Of a stretch of 64,000 bases of DNA, positions 20,269 through 29,271 are shown piece after piece. The stretch comes from Accumulibacter sp. (GTDB lineage Bacteria; Pseudomonadota; Gammaproteobacteria; Burkholderiales; Rhodocyclaceae). The notes below the pieces were generated by a model, which ran no database searches, was not told where the DNA came from, and saw nothing but the letters and a program-made list of their open reading frames with translations. The position numbers and the translations under genes are program-made. Where the stretch lies: contig NZ_JAMTDQ010000064.1 in assembly GCF_023806635.1 (NCBI RefSeq), positions 1 to 64,000 on the forward strand, in the 5' to 3' direction. Within the stretch, counting starts at the first letter, position 1, and the number at the start of each line of letters is the position of its first letter.

Positions 20269-21036
20269 TCAGCCGAGTTGGCGCCAGCCAAACCCGCCCT
20301 CCTGGTCGGCAACACCGATCCACTCCTCGCCACAGTCGAGCGCCAGCGCCAGCGCCCGCGCCGCCAGACGTGGCCGGTTGTTCTCCTGGCTCAGGTGGGC
20401 AGCAACGACATGCTGCAGTCGGCGCGTGTCGACCTGCCGCAACAGCTCCGCCGCCTGCCCATTCTCGAGGTGGCCGAAGGGCCCACCGATGCGTCGCCTG
20501 AGCGGCGCCGGATAGCGCGATGCGGCGAGCAATCCCTGATCATGGTTGCACTCCAGGACGAGTCCGTCGCAAAGGCGCAGGACGTCGACGATGTGCGACG
20601 TGATCGAACCGCTGTCGGTGAGTACGCCAAGACGGCAATCGCCATCGCTGAAGACGTACTGCACCGGCTCGCGGGCGTCGTGCGGCACCGGAAAGGGACG
20701 CAGTTCGATGTCGTCGATGGCGAACACCGCATGCCCGTCGATCAGGCGGCAATCGGTCAGGACGCTCCTGCCTCGAGCCGCCATCTTGTACGTGCCGTGG
20801 GTCAGATAGACGGCCAACCGATGGCGACGCGCAAACGCGAAGACGCCGCCGACGTGGTCGGCATGTTCGTGCGTCACCAGGATCGCCGCCAGGCCGCCGG
20901 GGTCGATGCCGAGGCGAGCCAGCCGCAGAGTCGCCTCGCGGATCGAGAAGCCGCAGTCGAGCAACAGCCGGGTCCCGCTCGCCTCGACAATCAGTGCGTT
21001 ACCCTGACTGCCGCTGCCCAGCGAGGCAAAACGCAT
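20269..21036 (-). CDS. MBL-fold metallo-hydrolase (YycJ/WalJ-like)
   Basis: The protein has 255 residues and the metallo-beta-lactamase fold. It opens with FASLGSGSQGNALIVE, and metal ligands are His56, His58, Asp60 and His61 in THEHADHVGG, then HDAREPVQY, DSG and LECNHD. It belongs to the YycJ/WalJ-like group of putative nucleases or phosphodiesterases. The ATG at 21036 shares a base with the bamC stop (TGATG), so it is co-translated with dapA-bamC. The substrate is not established. Confidence 0.87.
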   Translation of the reverse strand: MRFASLGSGSQGNALIVEASGTRLLLDCGFSIREATLRLARLGIDPGGLAAILVTHEHADHVGGVFAFARRHRLAVYLTHGTYKMAARGRSVLTDCRLIDGHAVFAIDDIELRPFPVPHDAREPVQYVFSDGDCRLGVLTDSGSITSHIVDVLRLCDGLVLECNHDQGLLAASRYPAPLRRRIGGPFGHLENGQAAELLRQVDTRRLQHVVAAHLSQENNRPRLAARALALALDCGEEWIGVADQEGGFGWRQLG

Positions 21037-22190
21037 CACTTCAACTGATCGTAGAGCAGATTGAGGATCTTTCTTGCCGTTTCCGACTGGTCGACGGCGC
21101 CATCAGCCAGTACCACCTGCACGGTCGAGCGGGAACTTGCCGTCGCCCGCACGAAAATGCGGTACTGGGTCTGTGGCTTGGCAGTCGAACTTCCCTTGAA
21201 CGGATTGAGCTTCGCCAGGAAGCCCTCCTCCTTCTTCTCGTTGTCGCTCTCCGGATCGACGTAGCGGACGAAGTACAGGCCACGACTTCGATCGCGATCC
21301 TCCACCGTGAAGGCAACGCGGTCGAGAGCCAGCCCCACCCGTCGCCAGGCGCGATCGAAGGATTCCTCGACTTCGAGTGCGCCCGAGCCATCGGCACCGC
21401 GCGTCAGCCTCGCCCGCTCAAAGGGCTTCTCCTGCGCCGCCTTGAGCGCTGCGCTCGCACGTTTCTCTTCACTGCCCAGATGAATCATCAGGCGGCGCAG
21501 CATTTCGGCTTCGAGTTCGGGATCCGCCGGGCGGGGTTGCCACTTCGTCTGATCCTTGCCTTCCGAGACGAAGATCTCGTACATGCCACGGTGACTGATG
21601 AAGATGTCGGTCGTCCCCGGCGTGCTGCCGGCTTCCATGCGGGTACGGAACTTGTCGCGCTCGGCCGTCGAGTAGACCGAATCGATCACCTTGCCAAGGA
21701 CATTGCGGATGAAATCCTGCGGGATTTTCGCGCGGTTTTCTGCCCAGTCCGTCTCCATCACGCCAGCATCGGGCAGATCGAGCTTGATCAGGAAGCCGGT
21801 CTCCTGCCAGAACTCCTTGACCGTCCCCCAAAGTTTGTCCGGAGTCCCGGATGCGACCAGCCAGCGCTGCGTTCCCGAACGTTCGATGCGCGCCTGGTCG
21901 ACCTCGGGCAAGACCTCGCCCTTCTGTTGCGCCCTCGCCTGTGGTGAACGCTCGGCTGCGTACTGCGAGTAGGTCGCGCTCCCCTTGCCGGCGGCATCAG
22001 GAACCGCATAGCGATCATCACGCGTCGGCGAGGTGAGGTCCGGCGGGATCTCGAGCGGCGGCACGTTGCTCGACCCGGCGGTCTTGTATTCGATCCGCTT
22101 CGGCTCGAGAAGCGAACTGCTGCAGCCGGCGAGCAACAGCAGCAAGACGATCTGCAGGCGCTTGGCGACTGGTCTCATCGGCTGACGCAT
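21036..22190 (-). CDS. bamC: Outer-membrane assembly lipoprotein BamC (NlpB)
   Basis: BamC, 384 residues, is a lipoprotein of the BAM complex that inserts beta-barrel proteins into the outer membrane. The signal peptide ends in the lipobox LLAGC near residue 23. The flexible N-terminal segment holds EYKTA and PPLEIPPDL, the part that contacts BamD in known structures. Two helix-grip domains follow, one near RWLVASGTPDKLWGTVKEFW and one near SFDRAWRRVGLALDR. It lies five bases after dapA, the conserved dapA-bamC arrangement. Confidence 0.9.
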   Translation of the reverse strand: MRQPMRPVAKRLQIVLLLLLAGCSSSLLEPKRIEYKTAGSSNVPPLEIPPDLTSPTRDDRYAVPDAAGKGSATYSQYAAERSPQARAQQKGEVLPEVDQARIERSGTQRWLVASGTPDKLWGTVKEFWQETGFLIKLDLPDAGVMETDWAENRAKIPQDFIRNVLGKVIDSVYSTAERDKFRTRMEAGSTPGTTDIFISHRGMYEIFVSEGKDQTKWQPRPADPELEAEMLRRLMIHLGSEEKRASAALKAAQEKPFERARLTRGADGSGALEVEESFDRAWRRVGLALDRVAFTVEDRDRSRGLYFVRYVDPESDNEKKEEGFLAKLNPFKGSSTAKPQTQYRIFVRATASSRSTVQVVLADGAVDQSETARKILNLLYDQLK

Positions 22191-22195
22191 GCTGC

Positions 22196-23074
22196 CTAGA
22201 CGAGCACGCCGGCCTGCGACAGCGCGGCCAAGACACGGGCGTGATTTTCCGGCGACAGCGGCGTCAGGGGCAGACGCAAGCCGTCACCGATGAGACCCAG
22301 TTTCTGGCACGCCCACTTGACCGGAATCGGGTTCGCCTCGCAGAACAGTTGCCGGTGCAGACCGATCAGCGGCGCGTTCAGCGCCCGCGCCTCGGCCACG
22401 TTGCCGGCCACCGCCGCGCGGCACATCTCGTGCATCAGCCGCGGCGCGACGTTGGCAACGACCGAGATGTCTCCCTGCGCACCCATCAGCATCAGTGCAC
22501 AGGCGCTGGCATCGTCACCGCTATAGACCGCGAAACCCGAGGGCGAACGGACAATCAGCTCGACGCCGCGGTCCATGTTGCCCGTCGCGTCCTTGATACC
22601 GACGATGTTCGGCACTTCGGCCAGACGCAGGGTCGTCTCGTTGCTCAGGTCGGCCACCGTGCGACCCGGTACGTTGTAGAGGATCAGCGGCATATCGACC
22701 GCCTCGGCGATCGCGCGAAAGTGGCGATACAGCCCCTCCTGCCCGGGCTTGTTGTAGTAGGGCACGACCGACAGCGCCGCATCGGCCCCCGCTTGGTGGG
22801 CGAAGCGGGTCAGCTCGATGGCCTCGGCGGTCGAATTGGCACCCGTGCCGGCAATGACCGGCAGGCGGCCTGCCGCCTGCCCGACGACGACCCGGATCAA
22901 CTCGCAGTGTTCGGCGAGGTTGACCGTTGGCGACTCGCCCGTCGTGCCGACGACGACGATGGCGTCGGTGTTCTGCTGCACATGGAAATCGACGAGCCGG
23001 CGCATCGCGGGCAGATCAAGGCTGCCGTCGGCCTGCATCGGGGTGACAATCGCTACGATCGATCCAGTAATCAT
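22196..23074 (-). CDS. dapA: 4-hydroxy-tetrahydrodipicolinate synthase
   Basis: DapA, 292 residues, condenses pyruvate with aspartate semialdehyde in lysine and diaminopimelate synthesis. The active site is complete: Thr44 and Thr45 in GTTGES, Tyr107 in VPYYNKP, Tyr133 in ILYNVPGRT and the Schiff-base Lys161 in GIKDATG. Length matches E. coli DapA. It leads the dapA-bamC-MBL operon. A candidate promoter lies at 23138-23166. Confidence 0.96.
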   Translation of the reverse strand: MITGSIVAIVTPMQADGSLDLPAMRRLVDFHVQQNTDAIVVVGTTGESPTVNLAEHCELIRVVVGQAAGRLPVIAGTGANSTAEAIELTRFAHQAGADAALSVVPYYNKPGQEGLYRHFRAIAEAVDMPLILYNVPGRTVADLSNETTLRLAEVPNIVGIKDATGNMDRGVELIVRSPSGFAVYSGDDASACALMLMGAQGDISVVANVAPRLMHEMCRAAVAGNVAEARALNAPLIGLHRQLFCEANPIPVKWACQKLGLIGDGLRLPLTPLSPENHARVLAALSQAGVLV

Positions 23075-23137
23075 GAGTTTGCGTGCGCGCCAGTCAAGAC
23101 CCCGGGGAGATCCCGCGGGGGGAAATCTGAAGCACGC

Positions 23138-23166
23138 ATTCTAACCGAAGGCACCCGCCTTGGCGA
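23138..23166 (-). promoter_or_regulatory. Candidate promoter for dapA-bamC
   Basis: Read on the minus strand, TAGAAT (23143-23138) is preceded with a 17-base spacer by TCGCCA (23166-23161). It lies about 65 bases upstream of the dapA start. The match is fair for a housekeeping promoter. Confidence 0.38.
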
Positions 23167-23221
23167 CGAAAAACGCGAGCGGCATCGCCGCGAGACGCTG
23201 CCGCAGGGCTACCGGGAGGAA

Positions 23222-24148
23222 TCAGAGCTCGGCCAGGATCCGCATGTGCGCGGCAACGCTGCGAGCCAGAGCCGACAGCGAGTAGCCGCCCTCGAGTATC
23301 GACACGATCCGACCCTGCGCACATTCGTCGGCGAGATCCTTGAGCTGCCCGGTGACCCAGGCGTAATCCTGCTCGAGCAGCCGCAAACCACCCATCTCGT
23401 CCTCGTAGTGGGCGTCGAAACCCGCCGAGATGAACAACATTTCCGGCTTGAACTCGCGCAGTCGCGGCATCCAGAGATCGCTCACCACGCGCCGGAACTC
23501 CTCGCCATCGGTGCCGCGCGGCAACGGAATGTTCACCATGTTCGGCGCCGGGGTCTCGGTCCCGCTGTAGGGGTAGAACGGATGCTGGAAGGTGCTGACC
23601 ATCAGGACCCGTGGGTCACCGCGAAAACAGTCTTCGGTACCGTTGCCGTGGTGCACATCGAAGTCGATCACGGCCACGCGCTCGAGGTTGTGCGCCGCCA
23701 GTGCGTGCGCCGCGGCAACCGCGATGTTGTTGAAGAAACAGAAACCCATCGCCGTCGCACGCTCGGCGTGATGACCGGGCGGTCGCACGGCGCAGAACGC
23801 ATTCTCGGCCTGCCCCGAAAGCACCAGATCGACAGCCAGCACGCCCGCCCCGGCGGCTCGCATCGCCGCCTGCCAGGTGTGGCGGTTCATCGCCGTGTCG
23901 GGGTCGAGGTGTACGATCCCGAGGTCCGGCGAGGCGCGTTTCAGCCGCTCGAGATGCGCCGCGGTATGCACCCGTTTGAGCTGCTGGAAAGTGGCCAGTG
24001 GCGCATCGTGATAGACGAAATAGGAATCCAGGCCCTGCGCGATCAGGTGGTCACTGATCGCGCTCAGACGCTCGGGCGCTTCAGGATGGTACGAACCCAT
24101 GTCATGCAGATGGCAATCGCGATGGGTGATGAAAGCCGTGACACTCAC
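23222..24148 (-). CDS. Histone-deacetylase-family (AcuC-like) deacetylase
   Basis: This 308-residue zinc hydrolase has the arginase/deacetylase fold. Active-site signatures are RPPGHHAE (catalytic His pair), DFDVHHGNGTE (zinc ligands), SAGFDAHYEDEMGG and ILEGGYS. Such bacterial enzymes remove acetyl or acyl groups from lysine side chains or small amines; AcuC acts on acetyl-CoA synthetase in Bacillus. The GTG start at 24148 follows AAGGA and begins VSVTAFITHRDC, like homologues. It is divergent from moxR. Confidence 0.9.
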   Translation of the reverse strand: MSVTAFITHRDCHLHDMGSYHPEAPERLSAISDHLIAQGLDSYFVYHDAPLATFQQLKRVHTAAHLERLKRASPDLGIVHLDPDTAMNRHTWQAAMRAAGAGVLAVDLVLSGQAENAFCAVRPPGHHAERATAMGFCFFNNIAVAAAHALAAHNLERVAVIDFDVHHGNGTEDCFRGDPRVLMVSTFQHPFYPYSGTETPAPNMVNIPLPRGTDGEEFRRVVSDLWMPRLREFKPEMLFISAGFDAHYEDEMGGLRLLEQDYAWVTGQLKDLADECAQGRIVSILEGGYSLSALARSVAAHMRILAEL

Positions 24149-24259
24149 TGTAATCCTTCGGTCGCGACAGTGACGCCGCCAGCGGCGCCCTGCCCAGCGA
24201 TGGAACGGGTTGGGAACTGATGGTTTATTATCATCCCAATTGCTTCCCGACGACAAGCC

Positions 24260-25186
24260 ATGCCAACCGCCAACAACCACTCCCCGGTCAGCCGAATCCT
24301 TGCCGCCGCCGACTCGGTGATCCTCGGCAAGGGCAACCAGACCCGCCTCGCGCTGTGCTGCCTGCTGGCCAGGGGCCATCTGCTGATCGAGGATCTGCCC
24401 GGTGTCGGCAAGACGACGCTGGCGCACACGCTGGCCCGGCTGCTCGGTCTGCAGTTCGCGCGCATCCAGTTCACCAGCGACATGCTGCCGGCGGACATAC
24501 TCGGCGTCTCGATCTTCGACCGCGAGCGGAACGGCTTCAGGTTCCTGCCCGGCCCGGTCTTCTCGCAGGTGCTGCTCGCCGACGAGATCAACCGTGCGAC
24601 ACCGAGAACCCAGAGCGCCTTGCTCGAGGCGATGGAAGAGGGGCAGGTGACCACCGAGGGCGAAACGCGACGGCTGCCGGAACCCTTCTTCGTCATTGCC
24701 ACGCAGAACCCCTCGCACCAGATCGGCACCTTTCCCCTGCCCGAATCGCAGCTTGACCGCTTCCTGCTGCGTCTCGACCTCGGCTACCCGGATCGTGACG
24801 CCGAACGCGCACTGCTCGAGAGCGGCGGCAGCCGGGAGCGATTGCCGACCCTTTCCGCCTGCCTCGACGACGGCGAATTCGCACCGCTGCAGCGACAGGC
24901 GGCCGCGGTGCACGCTTCACCGGCGCTGCTCGACTACGTCCAGCTGCTGATCGAAGCGAGTCGCCGCGAGCAGCGCTTCGTGCACGGCCTGAGCCCGCGC
25001 GCCGCTCTCGCCCTGCTCGCCGCCGCCCGCGCCTGGGCCTTCAGCGACGGCCGCGAGATGGTCCTGCCGGAGGATGTACAGGCCGTGCTGCCGGCAGTGG
25101 CCCGCCACCGCCTGCGCCTGGTCAGTGGCAGCCAGGCCGACGGCGAGGACATCGCCGCCCTGATCCGCTCTGTCAAGCTGCCCTGA
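24260..25186 (+). CDS. moxR: MoxR-type AAA+ ATPase
   Basis: MoxR, 308 residues, is an AAA+ ATPase thought to act as a chaperone for the products of its operon. Walker A is GVGKTTLAH near residue 53, Walker B is LLADEINRA, and the sensor region reads FFVIATQNPSHQIGTFPLPESQLDRF. It heads a run of four overlapping genes, moxR-DUF58-tgpA-mltB. The stop overlaps the next start by one base (TGATG). Confidence 0.93.
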   Translation: MPTANNHSPVSRILAAADSVILGKGNQTRLALCCLLARGHLLIEDLPGVGKTTLAHTLARLLGLQFARIQFTSDMLPADILGVSIFDRERNGFRFLPGPVFSQVLLADEINRATPRTQSALLEAMEEGQVTTEGETRRLPEPFFVIATQNPSHQIGTFPLPESQLDRFLLRLDLGYPDRDAERALLESGGSRERLPTLSACLDDGEFAPLQRQAAAVHASPALLDYVQLLIEASRREQRFVHGLSPRAALALLAAARAWAFSDGREMVLPEDVQAVLPAVARHRLRLVSGSQADGEDIAALIRSVKLP

Positions 25187-26160
25187 TGCGCCAGCTGAAC
25201 GTCCTGCAGCAGTGGCTCTTCGGCCGCCGGCACGACCAGCAGTGGCCGCTCATGCTCGGCCAGCGCCGCATCTTCATCGTCCCGAGCGCCGCCGGGATCC
25301 TCTTTGCCGTGGTCCTCCTGGTAATGCTGGTCGGCGCCATCAATTACGACCTCAGCCTCGGACACGCCCTGATCTTTCTCCTCGCCGGCCTCGGTCTGGT
25401 GGCGATGGTGCACAGCTTTCACAACCTCTTCGGGCTGCGCCTGACGCCCGGACGCGCCGACGCGACATTCGTCGGCGCTCTGGCGCGCTTCCCGCTGCAA
25501 CTCGACAACCCGCGCCGGCAGCAGCGGCGAGCCCTCGAACTGTCGTTCAGTGCGCAGCCGGTGGTGGCGGTCGATCTGCCGGCAGAAGGGAGTGCGTCGA
25601 TCACCCTGCCCTGCCTGGCACAGCGCCGCGGCCGACTCGATCCCGGCCGCGTGACGCTCGTCACCCGCTATCCGCTGGGGCTGTTCCGCGCCTGGAGCTA
25701 CATCCATCCTTCCTGGTCGTGCGTCGTCTACCCGAAACCATTGCGCACACCGCTGCCGCCCGCGTCAGCCGCCACCATCGCCGAGCATCGTCAGGGGGAC
25801 GGCGGCCAGGAGGATTTCGCCGGTCTTCGTCCACGACAGCTCAGCGACCCCACGCGGCACATTGCCTGGAAAGCGGTGGCCCGCCGCACGGACGAGCAGG
25901 CGCTGCTGGTCAAGCAGTTCGCCGGTGGCGCGAGTGACGAACTCTGGCTCGACTGGTCACTGACTCCGGCCGATCGCGACAGCGAGGAACGGCTGTCGAT
26001 CCTCGCCGGCTGGATCATGCTCGCCGACGAACAACAGGCATGCTACGGACTGCGACTGCCCAACCAGCAGATCGCGCCTGCCACCGGCAGCGCCCACCGG
26101 GCGGCCTGTCTGCAGACCCTCGCCCTGTACCAGACGGAGGAGAGGCGCGATGCGGCCTAG
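25186..26160 (+). CDS. DUF58 membrane protein of the MoxR operon
   Basis: The protein has 324 residues. Two transmembrane helices at about residues 35-75 (AAGILFAVVLLVMLVGAINY, then ALIFLLAGLGLVAMVHSF) are followed by a cytoplasmic beta-rich part. The DUF58 core has GLRPRQLSDPTRHIAWKA, equivalent to the family's R-x-Y-x-x-G-D-x-x-R-x-I-D-W motif. This kind of protein is usually paired with MoxR and a transglutaminase-like protein. Its function is not established. It overlaps moxR by one base and tgpA by eleven. Confidence 0.88.
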   Translation: MRQLNVLQQWLFGRRHDQQWPLMLGQRRIFIVPSAAGILFAVVLLVMLVGAINYDLSLGHALIFLLAGLGLVAMVHSFHNLFGLRLTPGRADATFVGALARFPLQLDNPRRQQRRALELSFSAQPVVAVDLPAEGSASITLPCLAQRRGRLDPGRVTLVTRYPLGLFRAWSYIHPSWSCVVYPKPLRTPLPPASAATIAEHRQGDGGQEDFAGLRPRQLSDPTRHIAWKAVARRTDEQALLVKQFAGGASDELWLDWSLTPADRDSEERLSILAGWIMLADEQQACYGLRLPNQQIAPATGSAHRAACLQTLALYQTEERRDAA

Positions 26161-28117
26161 TCCGCCGCAAGCCATCGACCAGGCTGCCGTCCCCTGGCTC
26201 CTCGCCGTCGCCCTGGCCACCGCCAGTCCGCATGGCGAACACCTGCCGCCCTGGCTGAGCGTGCTGTTCGCCGCCGCGCTGCTCTGGCGACTCTGGCTGT
26301 GGTGGCGGAGGCGACCGTTGCCACCGCGATGGCTTCTCGCGCTGCTCGTCCTGGCCGCACTGGCGGGCATCGCCTGGCAGTATCGCAGCCTGCTCGGAAG
26401 GGATTCCGGAGTCGCCATGCTGGTCATCTTCATGGCGCTCAAGCCACTCGAGATGAAAACCCGGCGGGATGCCATGGTGGTCGTCATGCTCGGCTTCTTT
26501 CTCCTGCTGACGCACTACTTCTATTCACAGAGCATCCCGACCGGCCTCTGGTTGCTGGCCAGCTGCACCCTGCTGACAGCAGCGCTGATCCGCCTGCATG
26601 GCGGTTCGCAGCCACCTGCCGCGATCATCCGCCAGGCCGGCCTGCTGCTGCTGCAGGCGCTGCCTTTCATGCTCATCCTCTATCTGCTCTTTCCGCGTGT
26701 CTCCGGCCCGCTCTGGGGCCTGCCGCAGGACGCGCACGCTGGGCGCAGCGGCCTTTCCAATGAGATGGCACCGGGGTCGATCAGCAACCTCATTCTGTCC
26801 GGAGCGATCGCCTTTCGCAGCCATTTCGCCGGCGGGACACCGGAGAAAGCGGATCTCTACTGGCGTGGCCCGGTGCTCGACGCCTACGACGGTCTGACCT
26901 GGCGCGCCAGCACGACAGCGAGCGGCCGACTGCGGATGGCACCGGTCGTCGAAGCCAGGGGAACGCCGTACAGCTACAGCAGCATCATCGAAGCGCACGG
27001 TCAGCGTTGGCTGCTCGCGCTCGACGTGGCGACCAGCCTGCCGGCAGGCGCCGTGCAGGCGCCGACGCTGGAGGTCCTGGCGCGCGAGCCGCTGCGCACC
27101 CGCGCCCGCTTCGCCTTCACATCATCGGTCGACTACCACGCCAACCGCAGCGAAACGGCCGCCGTCCTGCAGCAGGCACTGTCCCTGCCACCGAACATCA
27201 ATCCGCGGACGCGGGCACTGGCCGCGAAGTGGAAGTCGCAACCACCGGCACGGATCGCCGATGCGGTTCTCGGCCTGTTCCGCAACGAGGACTTCCATTA
27301 CACCCTGCGGCCGCCGCTGCTGGGCGCCGATGCCGTCGACGAGTTCCTCTTCGGCACCCGACGTGGCTTCTGCGAGCACTATGCCTCGGCCTTCGTCTTC
27401 CTGCTGCGTGCGGCCGGCGTGCCGGCGCGCGTCGTCGCGGGCTACCAGGGCGGCGAGGTGAACCCCGTCGATGGCTACCTCATCGTCCGCCAGTCGGATG
27501 CACACGCCTGGGCCGAAGTCTGGCTCGCGGGCGAGGGCTGGGTGCGCTACGACCCGACGGCAGCGGTCGCCCCTTCGCGCATCGAACAGGGAATCGTCGC
27601 CGCCCTGCCACAAGGCGAACCACTACCCGCCATCGTCGGCCTCGATGCCGACTGGCTGCGCCAGCTGCGGTATCGCTGGGAGGCTGCAAACAACGCCTGG
27701 GATCAGTGGGTCCTCGGTTACAATCCACAGCGGCAGCGCGAAATGCTTTCCCGCTTCGGCATGGCCAACCCGGACTGGCAAGGCATGAGCGCGGTGCTGG
27801 CCGTGCTCTGCGGCGTCGCTCTGTTCCTCGTCACCGTTTGGACGCTGCCCCGTCGTCGTCGCGCCGATCCGGCGCAGCGAGCATGGCAGAGGTACTGCAG
27901 GGCGCTCGAGCGACGTGGAGTGACGCGGGCCGCCTGGGAGGGGCCGCTCGCTTTCGCTCGTCGGGTCGCCGTCGAACGGCCGCAGCTGGCGGCACTCACC
28001 AGCGAAGCGGCACGCTGCTACGCGGCACTGCGCTATGGCCGCGGCGACAGCGAGCAGTTGCTCGTCCTGCAGGAATGTGTGCACCGCCTACCCGCCAGAT
28101 GGAGAAACCGTCCTTGA
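26150..28117 (+). CDS. tgpA: TgpA-like membrane transglutaminase
   Basis: The protein has 655 residues. An N-terminal DUF3488 domain with about six transmembrane helices is followed by a periplasmic transglutaminase core. Its catalytic triad can be placed at Cys408 (GFCEHYAS), His452 (DAHAWAEV) and Asp468 (RYDPT). One more transmembrane helix (about 550-570) and a DUF4129-like cytoplasmic tail close the protein. It matches Pseudomonas TgpA, an essential protein with transglutaminase activity, in length and layout. Context suggests a role in the cell envelope. Confidence 0.9.
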   Translation: MRPSPPQAIDQAAVPWLLAVALATASPHGEHLPPWLSVLFAAALLWRLWLWWRRRPLPPRWLLALLVLAALAGIAWQYRSLLGRDSGVAMLVIFMALKPLEMKTRRDAMVVVMLGFFLLLTHYFYSQSIPTGLWLLASCTLLTAALIRLHGGSQPPAAIIRQAGLLLLQALPFMLILYLLFPRVSGPLWGLPQDAHAGRSGLSNEMAPGSISNLILSGAIAFRSHFAGGTPEKADLYWRGPVLDAYDGLTWRASTTASGRLRMAPVVEARGTPYSYSSIIEAHGQRWLLALDVATSLPAGAVQAPTLEVLAREPLRTRARFAFTSSVDYHANRSETAAVLQQALSLPPNINPRTRALAAKWKSQPPARIADAVLGLFRNEDFHYTLRPPLLGADAVDEFLFGTRRGFCEHYASAFVFLLRAAGVPARVVAGYQGGEVNPVDGYLIVRQSDAHAWAEVWLAGEGWVRYDPTAAVAPSRIEQGIVAALPQGEPLPAIVGLDADWLRQLRYRWEAANNAWDQWVLGYNPQRQREMLSRFGMANPDWQGMSAVLAVLCGVALFLVTVWTLPRRRRADPAQRAWQRYCRALERRGVTRAAWEGPLAFARRVAVERPQLAALTSEAARCYAALRYGRGDSEQLLVLQECVHRLPARWRNRP

Positions 28118-29151
28118 AACACCTCGCCAGCAGCCTGCTCCTCGCCCTGTCGCTCAGTCTCGCGGCACTGCCCACAAGCGCCGAGCAGGGAACCGGTTTG
28201 AGCCAGAACCCTGACGTGCAGGCATTCATCGCCGGCATGCACGAGCAGCACGGCTTCGACATCGCCCATCTGACGCGCCAGTTCGCCGTCCTGCGACCGA
28301 ATGCGACGGTCCTCAAGGCGATCCGCCCACCGGCGGTGCCGGAGAAGCAGCGATCATGGGAGCGCTATCGCGAGCGCTTCGTCAATGAGCAGCGATTGGC
28401 GGGGGGATTGTCGTTCTGGCAGAAGCATGCCGCGACGCTGCAGCGCGCCGAGGCGATCCATGGCGTGCCGGCCGAGGTGATCGTCGCCATCATTGGCGTC
28501 GAAACGATATATGGCCAGCACATGGGCAGCTTCGGCGTCCTCGAGGCACTGGCCTCGCTCGCTTTCTTCTACCCACCGCGCTCCGAATTCTTCCGCGGCG
28601 AACTCGAGCAGTTCCTGCTCCTCGCGCGCGAGAACGGCATCAGTCCGCTCAGCGTCAAGGGCTCGTACGCCGGCGCCATCGGCATCCCGCAATTCATGCC
28701 CAGCAGCCAGCGCCGCTTTGCCGTCGATTTCGACGGTGATGACCGCATCGACCTGCGCCAGAGCTACCCGGACGCGATCGGCAGCGTTGGCCGCTTCCTG
28801 CAGCAGCATGGATGGCAGACGGGCGAGCCGGTCGCGGTACCGGCGACGGTCAATGGCAATCCCGCCGCCCTCCTCGCCCTCGGCATCAAGCCGTCGTTGA
28901 GCGTCAGCGAATTCGCCGCGCAGGGGGTTGCCGCGGTGGCCGACGGCGACCGTGCCGCCGCCCTGATCGACCTCGTCACACCCGGTGCCGCAACCGAGTA
29001 CTGGCTTGGCTTCAACAACTTCTACGTCATCACGCGCTACAACCGCTCGAGCTTCTACGCGATGGCGGTCTTCCAGTTGGCCGAGGAACTGCGGCTGGCG
29101 CAAGCGGCGCGCGCGGCGGCAGCCCCGGTCGCCCGTGGCGGCGCGCGTTAG
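28099..29151 (+). CDS. mltB: Membrane-bound lytic murein transglycosylase B
   Basis: MltB, 350 residues, cleaves peptidoglycan glycan strands with formation of 1,6-anhydromuramic acid. The signal peptide is KHLASSLLLALSLSLAALPTSA; no lipobox is visible, so this form is probably soluble in the periplasm. The catalytic Glu135 lies in IIGVETIYGQ, followed by SYAGAIGIPQFMPSS and DFDGDDRIDL. The ATG at 28099 overlaps tgpA by 19 bases. The linkage with moxR and tgpA supports a shared envelope function. Confidence 0.9.
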   Translation: MEKPSLKHLASSLLLALSLSLAALPTSAEQGTGLSQNPDVQAFIAGMHEQHGFDIAHLTRQFAVLRPNATVLKAIRPPAVPEKQRSWERYRERFVNEQRLAGGLSFWQKHAATLQRAEAIHGVPAEVIVAIIGVETIYGQHMGSFGVLEALASLAFFYPPRSEFFRGELEQFLLLARENGISPLSVKGSYAGAIGIPQFMPSSQRRFAVDFDGDDRIDLRQSYPDAIGSVGRFLQQHGWQTGEPVAVPATVNGNPAALLALGIKPSLSVSEFAAQGVAAVADGDRAAALIDLVTPGAATEYWLGFNNFYVITRYNRSSFYAMAVFQLAEELRLAQAARAAAAPVARGGAR

Positions 29152-29271
29152 CGGCGGTCGAGCGGCGAGCGTCTTCGCCATCGCGCCGGCAGCGCAACGC
29201 TGCCGGAAGCGCCTGCAGAATCGGCTGGCTCGCCAACGGGTGGCCGCCACCACTACGCACGCCGGACACGC

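Noticed and set aside
22241..24220. A 659-codon plus-strand open frame across dapA and the deacetylase gene
   Set aside because: It spans two genes and the gap between them on the opposite strand, and its composition is of shadow type.
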